Source: Caballeronia sp. Lep1P3 (GTDB lineage Bacteria; Pseudomonadota; Gammaproteobacteria; Burkholderiales; Burkholderiaceae). Taken from it: DNA of 64,000 nucleotides. Both the position numbers and the translations under genes were made by a program. Positions within the stretch are counted from its first letter, which is position 1, and each line of letters starts with the position of its first letter. The notes under the pieces are model-generated. The model was not told the origin of the DNA. It saw nothing but the letters and a program-made list of their open reading frames with translations, and searched no databases. The stretch lies in assembly GCF_022879595.1 (NCBI RefSeq), contig NZ_CP084266.1, forward strand, positions 124,001 to 188,000, in the 5' to 3' direction. Shown one piece after another: positions 58,336 through 64,000 of this stretch.

Positions 58336-59085
58336 TCACAAATAAAACATTCGATCCTCATCCGACTTGCTTTCAGCCGGCGCCTCCGCTGCCTGCTCGC
58401 GCTCCTCATAGAACCGCAATACAGCGTCGAGCACCTGATCCGGCTCGTCGATGACTTGCATGAGATCCAGGTCCTTCTCGCTGATCACGCCATTGGTCAG
58501 CAGCGTGTTCTTGAACCAGTCGAGCAGGCCCGCCCAGAACTCCGCGCCGACCAGCACGATCGGCACATGGCGCGACTTCTTCGTCTGAATGAGCGTGAGC
58601 ACTTCGGCAAGTTCATCGAGCGTGCCGAAGCCACCGGGCATCACCACGACCGCATCCGAATTCTTGACGAACGTGACCTTGCGCGTGAAGAAGTGACGAA
58701 AGCGCAGTGAGATGTCCTGCCATTGATTGCCGGACTGTTCGTGCGGCAATTCGATGTTGAGACCCACCGACGGAGACTTGCCCGCATGCGCGCCCTTGTT
58801 GGCCGCTTCCATGATGCCGGGACCGCCGCCCGAGATCACGGCGAAGCCCGCATCCGAGAATTTTTGCGCGATTTCGATGGTGCGCTGATAGTACGGCGAC
58901 TCCGGTTTCAGACGTGCCGAACCATAGATGCTGATGGCAGGACGGATCTCCGAGAGGTACTCGGTCGCCTCGATAAACTCTGCCATAATCGTGAACATCT
59001 GCCACGATGCGCGAGCCTTTTTGGCCGTCGCGCGCTCTTGATCTGCGAGTGATCGCAGACTCGGAATCACTTTTCTCTTGTTCAT
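58336..59085 (-). CDS. LOG-family nucleotide 5'-monophosphate nucleosidase (TIGR00730)
   Basis: A 249-residue Rossmann-fold protein of the lysine-decarboxylase-like LOG family. The motifs AVISGGGPGIMEAANKGAHA and VVMPGGFGTLDELAEVLTLI (PGGxGTxxE) form the active site that hydrolyses nucleoside monophosphates, either cytokinin precursors or ordinary purine/pyrimidine nucleotides as in PpnN-like enzymes. An N-terminal helical segment (about 1-50) extends beyond the minimal core. Its ATG is one base away from the polA ATG on the opposite strand. Confidence 0.92.
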   Translation of the reverse strand: MNKRKVIPSLRSLADQERATAKKARASWQMFTIMAEFIEATEYLSEIRPAISIYGSARLKPESPYYQRTIEIAQKFSDAGFAVISGGGPGIMEAANKGAHAGKSPSVGLNIELPHEQSGNQWQDISLRFRHFFTRKVTFVKNSDAVVVMPGGFGTLDELAEVLTLIQTKKSRHVPIVLVGAEFWAGLLDWFKNTLLTNGVISEKDLDLMQVIDEPDQVLDAVLRFYEEREQAAEAPAESKSDEDRMFYL

Positions 59086-59086
59086 A

Positions 59087-61825
59087 ATGCCTGAAGAACT
59101 CAGTCTTGAAGGTAAGACCCTGCTATTGGTCGACGGTTCTAGCTACTTGTACCGGGCTTACCATGCGATGCCTGACCTGCGTGGTCCCGACGGCGGTCCC
59201 ACCGGCGCACTGTATGGGATGGTGAACATGTTGCGGCGCCTGCGCCGCGAAATCAATGCAGAGTATAGCGCGTGCATCTTCGACGCGAAGGGCAAGACTT
59301 TCCGCGACGACTGGTACGCCGACTACAAGGCTAACCGTCCTTCGATGCCCGATGACTTGAGCAAGCAGATCGAGCCCATCCATGTGGCAGTGCGCGCGCT
59401 CGGCTGGCCGCTCGTCATGATCGAAGGCGTGGAAGCCGACGACGTCATCGGTACGCTCGCGGTGCAGGCCGAAAAACGCGGCATGAAAGTAATCGTGTCG
59501 ACGGGCGATAAGGATCTGGCTCAACTCGTGACGGATCATGTCACCCTCATCAATACGATGACCAACGAAACGCTCGATCGCGCAGGCGTCATGGCGAAGT
59601 TCGGCGTGCCTCCGGAACGCATCGTCGATTATCTTTCGCTCATCGGCGATACGGTCGACAACGTGCCCGGCGTCGAAAAGTGCGGACCCAAGACGGCGCT
59701 CAAATGGCTCACTGCATACGAAACGCTCGATGGCATCGTCGCACACGCAAGCGAGATCAAAGGTGCGGTAGGAGACAATCTGCGCAAGGCTCTCGACTTC
59801 CTGCCGATGGCGCAAAAGCTCGTGACCGTGCACACGCAATGCGACCTGGCTTCGCAGATCGACTCCATCGAAGAGACATTGCAGACGCGCCCCGAAGCGC
59901 GCGATGAACTGCGCGACGTGTTCCTGCGTCATGGCTTCAAGACGTGGCTGCGCGAAATCGAAATAGCGGATGCCGTCGAAGGCCCGACCGACACGCCGCC
60001 CGCCGAAGTCACCGAGATCGTTCATCACTACGAGACCGTGCAGACGTGGGAGCAGCTCGATGCCTGGCTCGCGCGCATCGACGCCGCGGATATCACGTCG
60101 TTCGATACGGAAACCACGTCCCTCGATCCGATGGTCGCGCAGATCGTGGGCGTGTCGGTGGCGGTCGAAGCGGGACACGCGGCGTATATTCCGGTCGCGC
60201 ATCGCGGGCCGGACGCGCCCGTGCAACTGCCGCGCGACGAAGTGCTCGCGAAGCTCAAGCCGTGGCTCGAAGATGCATCGAAGAAAAAGGTCGGCCAGCA
60301 TCTGAAGTACGACGAGCAGGTTCTGGCGAATCACGGCATCGAATTGCGCGGCGTGGAGCACGACACGCTGCTGCAGTCGTATGTGCTGGAGTCGCATCGT
60401 CCGCATGACATGGACAACCTCGCGCTGCGGCATCTCGGCGTGAAGACCATCAAGTACGAAGACGTCGCGGGCAAGGGCGCTTCGCAGATCGGCTTCGACG
60501 AAGTGCCGCTCGAGAAAGCCGCCGAATACGCCGCCGAAGACTCGGATATCACGCTGCGCCTGCATCGGACGCTGTATCCGCAAGTCGAAGAGGAAGAAGG
60601 CTTGCTGCGCGTGTATCGCGACATCGAGATGCCGACTTCGCGCGTGCTGCGCAAGATCGAGCGCAACGGCGTGCTGATCGATCGCGAGAAGCTCGATGCG
60701 CAGAGCACTGAGATCGCGAAGAGGCTAATCGAGTTGCAGGCCGAAGCGTACGAGCACGCGGGCGGCGAGTTCAATCTCGGGTCGCCGAAACAGATCGGCC
60801 AGATTTTCTTCGAGAAGCTGCAACTGCCCGTCGTGAAGAAGACGCCGAGCGGCGCGCCTTCCACCGACGAAGAAGTGCTGCAGAAACTCGCCGAAGACTA
60901 TCCGTTGCCCAAAGTGCTGCTCGAACATCGCGCGCTGTCGAAGCTCAAGTCCACCTATACGGACAAGCTGCCGCGCATGGTCAATCCGTCGACGGGGCGC
61001 GTCCATACGAACTACGCGCAGGCCGTCGCGGTGACGGGGCGCCTGTCGTCGAACGAGCCGAATCTGCAGAATATCCCCGTGCGCACCGGCGAAGGGCGGC
61101 GCATTCGCGAGGCGTTCATCGCGCCGCCGGGAAGCAAGATCGTGTCGGCGGATTATTCGCAGATCGAACTTCGCATCATGGCGCATATTTCCGGCGATGA
61201 ATCGCTGATGCGCGCGTTCAAGGAAGGCGAGGACGTGCATCGCGCCACCGCGTCCGAAGTCTTCAGCGTGACGCCGCTCGAAGTCGACAACGATCAGCGG
61301 CGCATCGCGAAGGTCATCAACTTCGGCCTGATCTACGGCATGAGTTCGTTCGGGCTCGCGTCGAATCTCGGCATCACGCGCGATGCCGCGAAGCTCTATA
61401 TCGACCGATATTTCGCGCGCTATCCGGGCGTCGCCGCGTATATGGACATCACGCGCACGACCGCGAAGATGAACGGCTTCGTCGAGACCGTGTTCGGGCG
61501 GCGTCTGTGGCTCCCCGAAATCAACGGCGGCAGCGGGCCGCGCCGTCAGGCGGCGGAGCGCGCGGCCATCAACGCGCCGATGCAGGGCACGGCCGCCGAC
61601 CTCATCAAGATGTCGATGATCGCGGTGCAGGACTGGATCGAAAGCGCGGGCCTGCGCACGAAGATGATCATGCAGGTCCACGATGAACTCGTGCTCGAAG
61701 TGCCCGAAGAGGAACTGCCGGACGTGCGCAAGCGCCTGCCCGAGCTGATGTGCGGCGTCGCGGCGCTGAAGGTGCCGCTCGTCGCGGAAGTGGGCGTCGG
61801 CAACAACTGGGAAGAGGCGCACTGA
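59087..61825 (+). CDS. polA: DNA polymerase I
   Basis: A 912-residue PolA with all three activities. The N-terminal 5'-nuclease (LLLVDGSSYLYRAYHAMPDL; SIIGD-like LSLIGDTVDNVPGVEKCGPK) comes first. The 3'-5' exonuclease follows with SFDTETTSLDPM near 340 and YAAEDSDITLRLH. The polymerase domain shows SADYSQIELRIMAHISGDES (motif A), RRIAKVINFGLIYGMSSFGL (O helix) and MQVHDELVLEVPEEEL (motif C). It repairs gaps and removes RNA primers. The ATG at 59087 is preferred over TTG at 59078; a weak ribosome binding site precedes it. Its promoter must lie inside the divergent LOG-type gene. Confidence 0.98.
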   Translation: MPEELSLEGKTLLLVDGSSYLYRAYHAMPDLRGPDGGPTGALYGMVNMLRRLRREINAEYSACIFDAKGKTFRDDWYADYKANRPSMPDDLSKQIEPIHVAVRALGWPLVMIEGVEADDVIGTLAVQAEKRGMKVIVSTGDKDLAQLVTDHVTLINTMTNETLDRAGVMAKFGVPPERIVDYLSLIGDTVDNVPGVEKCGPKTALKWLTAYETLDGIVAHASEIKGAVGDNLRKALDFLPMAQKLVTVHTQCDLASQIDSIEETLQTRPEARDELRDVFLRHGFKTWLREIEIADAVEGPTDTPPAEVTEIVHHYETVQTWEQLDAWLARIDAADITSFDTETTSLDPMVAQIVGVSVAVEAGHAAYIPVAHRGPDAPVQLPRDEVLAKLKPWLEDASKKKVGQHLKYDEQVLANHGIELRGVEHDTLLQSYVLESHRPHDMDNLALRHLGVKTIKYEDVAGKGASQIGFDEVPLEKAAEYAAEDSDITLRLHRTLYPQVEEEEGLLRVYRDIEMPTSRVLRKIERNGVLIDREKLDAQSTEIAKRLIELQAEAYEHAGGEFNLGSPKQIGQIFFEKLQLPVVKKTPSGAPSTDEEVLQKLAEDYPLPKVLLEHRALSKLKSTYTDKLPRMVNPSTGRVHTNYAQAVAVTGRLSSNEPNLQNIPVRTGEGRRIREAFIAPPGSKIVSADYSQIELRIMAHISGDESLMRAFKEGEDVHRATASEVFSVTPLEVDNDQRRIAKVINFGLIYGMSSFGLASNLGITRDAAKLYIDRYFARYPGVAAYMDITRTTAKMNGFVETVFGRRLWLPEINGGSGPRRQAAERAAINAPMQGTAADLIKMSMIAVQDWIESAGLRTKMIMQVHDELVLEVPEEELPDVRKRLPELMCGVAALKVPLVAEVGVGNNWEEAH

Positions 61826-61953
61826 AGCATCGGCAACGAGCGTATGCCCGGCATGCGGCGGCGGCGCTTGTGAATGCAGCGCCAACTCACGCACAATGAG
61901 TCATCGGGCGAGCAACGGCGCCTTGCGCATCTTCAAGACAGAGGGAGAGCTTC

Positions 61954-63318
61954 ATGCACCGCTTCATCATCGTCGGCGGCGGGGCCGGCGGTCTCGAACT
62001 CGCGACGCGGCTCGGCGACCGTTTCGGCTCGAGCGAAGGCAAGGCCGACTCGAAACCTCCGCGCGCGCAGGTCACGCTCGTCGACCGCAATCCGACGCAC
62101 ATCTGGAAGCCGCTCCTGCACGAAGTCGCCGCGGGCAGCATGGACCCGTTCACGCAGGAACTCGAATACGCGGCGCAGGCGCTCTGGCATGGCTTCGAAT
62201 TTCAGCAGGGCGAACTCGTTGGTTTGAATCGTGCGGCGAGACGCATCACGATCGGCGCACTGCGCGACGACGAAGCCGGCGAACTGCTGCCCGAGCGCGA
62301 ACTGGAATACGACACGCTCGTGATCGCCATCGGCAGCACGACGCATTTCTTCGGCGTCGAGGGCGCGCAGGAGTATTCGATCGCGCTCGATACCGTCGGC
62401 CAGGCCGAACTCTTTCGCAAGCGGCTGATCGCGGCGTGCATGCGCGCCGAGCACTTCGCGCCCGAGCCTGTCGCGGCGGGCGTCGAGGAGGAGCGCGTGA
62501 TGGAAGCCGCGCCGCGCATTCAGATCGCGATCGTCGGCGCCGGCGCAACGGGCGTCGAACTGTCGGCGGAATTGCGCAACACGGCGCAAGTGCTGTCCGC
62601 CTACGGCCTGCACAAGCTCGATCCGAAGCACGACATCGGCATCGCGCTGATCGAAGCGGGGCCACGCATTCTGCCCGCGTTGCAGGAGCGCGTGTCGTCG
62701 GCCACCGCCGAACTGCTCACGAAGCTCGGCGTGACACTGTTGACGGGTGAAACCGTCGCGCAGGTCTCGCGCGATTCCATACGCACGGCGAGCGGCAAGA
62801 TTATCCGGGCGGATTTGACCGTCTGGGCGGCCGGCATCAAGGCGCCCGCCGTGTTGACTCGGCTCGACGGCTTGCCGACCAACCGGCTCGGCCAGTTGAT
62901 CGTGCGCCGCACGCTGCAAACCGAAACCGACGACGACATCTTCGCGCTCGGCGATTGCGCCGCGTGTCCGTGGCCGGGCAACGAGCGCAACGTGCCGCCG
63001 CGCGCGCAGGCGGCGCATCAGCAGGCGAGCTTTCTGTTCAAGGCGTTCGAGCGGCGCATGCAGGGCAAGCCGCTGCCGGAATACACGTATCGCGATTTCG
63101 GGTCGCTGGTGTCGCTCGGGCATTACAGCGCGGTCGGCAATCTGATGGGCGGGCTGATCGGCGGCAACATGCTGATCGAAGGACTCTTCGCGCGGTTCAT
63201 GTACATGTCGCTGTATCGGCTGCATGTCGCGGCGCTGCATGGCTACGCGCGCATGGTCCTCGACACGTTCGCGCACTGGCTGCGCCGGTCCACCGCGCCG
63301 CGTGTGAAACTGCACTGA
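61954..63318 (+). CDS. ndh: Type II NADH:quinone dehydrogenase
   Basis: A 454-residue flavoprotein that oxidises NADH with quinone without pumping protons. FIIVGGGAGGLELATRLGDR at the N terminus binds FAD, and IQIAIVGAGATGVELSAELR near 190 binds NADH. DDIFALGDCAACPWPGNERN is the FAD-ribityl motif, and RAQAAHQQASFLFKAF faces the quinone site. The C-terminal end is amphipathic and Arg-rich (RFMYMSLYRLHVAALHGYAR), suited to membrane attachment. It follows polA by 128 bases, in the same direction. Confidence 0.93.
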   Translation: MHRFIIVGGGAGGLELATRLGDRFGSSEGKADSKPPRAQVTLVDRNPTHIWKPLLHEVAAGSMDPFTQELEYAAQALWHGFEFQQGELVGLNRAARRITIGALRDDEAGELLPERELEYDTLVIAIGSTTHFFGVEGAQEYSIALDTVGQAELFRKRLIAACMRAEHFAPEPVAAGVEEERVMEAAPRIQIAIVGAGATGVELSAELRNTAQVLSAYGLHKLDPKHDIGIALIEAGPRILPALQERVSSATAELLTKLGVTLLTGETVAQVSRDSIRTASGKIIRADLTVWAAGIKAPAVLTRLDGLPTNRLGQLIVRRTLQTETDDDIFALGDCAACPWPGNERNVPPRAQAAHQQASFLFKAFERRMQGKPLPEYTYRDFGSLVSLGHYSAVGNLMGGLIGGNMLIEGLFARFMYMSLYRLHVAALHGYARMVLDTFAHWLRRSTAPRVKLH

Positions 63319-63549
63319 CCGGCGCGCAGTCGCACGGCAAGCTGTTTAGAATGAGCGGCGCGCGTAATCATCGCGCGCGCGGGCATGCGGCTTTATCGCC
63401 CGAATCCAGTCGTGTAGCGCCGCGCTCGTGCCTCGCGTGATCGGGCAGGCGCGGTTTCCGGTTCAGCGCCATCGGTGCGGCTGTGGCTCGACGACGCCAG
63501 CGCGCTCGCATCGGCGGCGCTTTGGCGGCTCTTGCCGCAGGAGCTTCGT

Positions 63550-64000
63550 ATGCTGACCCCTGAAGTCGACAGTCTCATCCCGCACGTTCCGTTCAACCGG
63601 CGCAACTTCATCAAGGCCGCTTTCGGCACAGGCTTCGCGGCTGCCGTGCTGCCCGTTTCAGCGCAGACGATTCACACCGATGCCGATGGCCTCGAGGCAG
63701 GCGCGATCGGCGTGCGCGGCGCGGACGGCACGCTCGTCCCGGCGTATCGCGCGCAGCCGAAGGGCAAGACGCATTTGCCGGTCATCATCGTGATTCACGA
63801 GATTTTCGGCGTGCACGAACATATCGCCGATGTCTGCCGCCGGTTCGCCAAGCAGGGCTATCTCGCCATCGCGCCCGATCTTTACACACGACAAGGCGAT
63901 GCATCGGCGTATCCGTCGATTCAGCAGCTCAACGATCAGCTCGTGTCCAAGGTGACAGACGCGCAAGTGATCTCCGACATCGACGAAACGGTGAAGTGGG
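63550..64000 (+). CDS. Dienelactone hydrolase-family protein with Tat signal (runs off window)
   Basis: The first 150 codons of a gene cut by the window edge. The start MLTPEVDSLIPHVPFNRRNF includes a twin arginine, continuing FIKAAFGTGFAAAVLPVSAQ as a Tat signal, so the protein is exported folded. The mature part has the dienelactone hydrolase pattern IIVIHEIFGVHEHIADVCRR (oxyanion Glu) and GYLAIAPDLYTRQGDASAY; the catalytic Cys, Asp and His would lie beyond the edge. GGAG precedes the ATG at 63550. Substrate unknown. Confidence 0.88.
   Translation, partial: MLTPEVDSLIPHVPFNRRNFIKAAFGTGFAAAVLPVSAQTIHTDADGLEAGAIGVRGADGTLVPAYRAQPKGKTHLPVIIVIHEIFGVHEHIADVCRRFAKQGYLAIAPDLYTRQGDASAYPSIQQLNDQLVSKVTDAQVISDIDETVKW

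Overview
The window is high-GC DNA with dense, mostly ungapped gene packing. Its gene content (BPSS1780-family membrane protein, DUF3563, DUF3309, thrB next to a DUF2782 gene and polA, a three-subunit FAD sugar dehydrogenase) points to a Burkholderiaceae chromosome, most likely Paraburkholderia, Caballeronia or Burkholderia. This is inferred from family content, not from a database search. No tRNA, rRNA, CRISPR array, prophage or intact insertion sequence was seen.

Region 1 (1-14761, all minus strand): the end of an AraC-type regulator, an FKBP isomerase, then an exopolysaccharide locus. In transcription order this reads GT2, a DmfA2-like protein, Wzx flippase, a small unknown protein, three GT4 glycosyltransferases, a secreted clan GH-A glycoside hydrolase, a Wzc/BceF-type tyrosine autokinase and a Wzy-like polymerase. 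The export porin, the tyrosine phosphatase and the initiating phosphoglycosyl transferase are not in the window.

Region 2 (15221-17784, plus): a histidine-kinase-like protein with a degraded ATP-binding domain, then a CNNM/CorC-type membrane protein.

Region 3 (17899-39265, minus): one large alpha-glucan/trehalose cluster, transcribed glgA-glgE-treS/maltokinase-glgB-glgX-treZ-malQ-treY. TreS-Mak and GlgE can make glucan from trehalose via maltose-1-phosphate. GlgA and GlgB make branched glucan from a nucleotide sugar. GlgX, TreY, TreZ and MalQ turn glucan back into trehalose and malto-oligosaccharides. A perfect sigma-54 consensus lies upstream of glgA, and a 640-bp inverted-repeat element splits the cluster between glgB and glgX.

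Region 4 (39654-48725): DUF1345 membrane protein; a FAD sugar dehydrogenase operon (small subunit, GMC subunit, tri-haem cytochrome) whose cytochrome gene carries a one-base frameshift; a PPP phosphatase; topoisomerase IB; a RES/Xre toxin-antitoxin pair with operator-like palindromes; and a two-gene unit behind a strong LexA-box-like promoter.

Region 5 (49000-64000): Pit phosphate transporter, ModE regulator, PAP2 phosphatase, PHB-depolymerase-type esterase, DUF3563, BPSS1780 protein, thrB, DUF2782, AMP nucleosidase, a LOG-type nucleotide hydrolase divergent from polA with start codons one base apart, type II NADH dehydrogenase, and the start of a Tat-exported dienelactone hydrolase.
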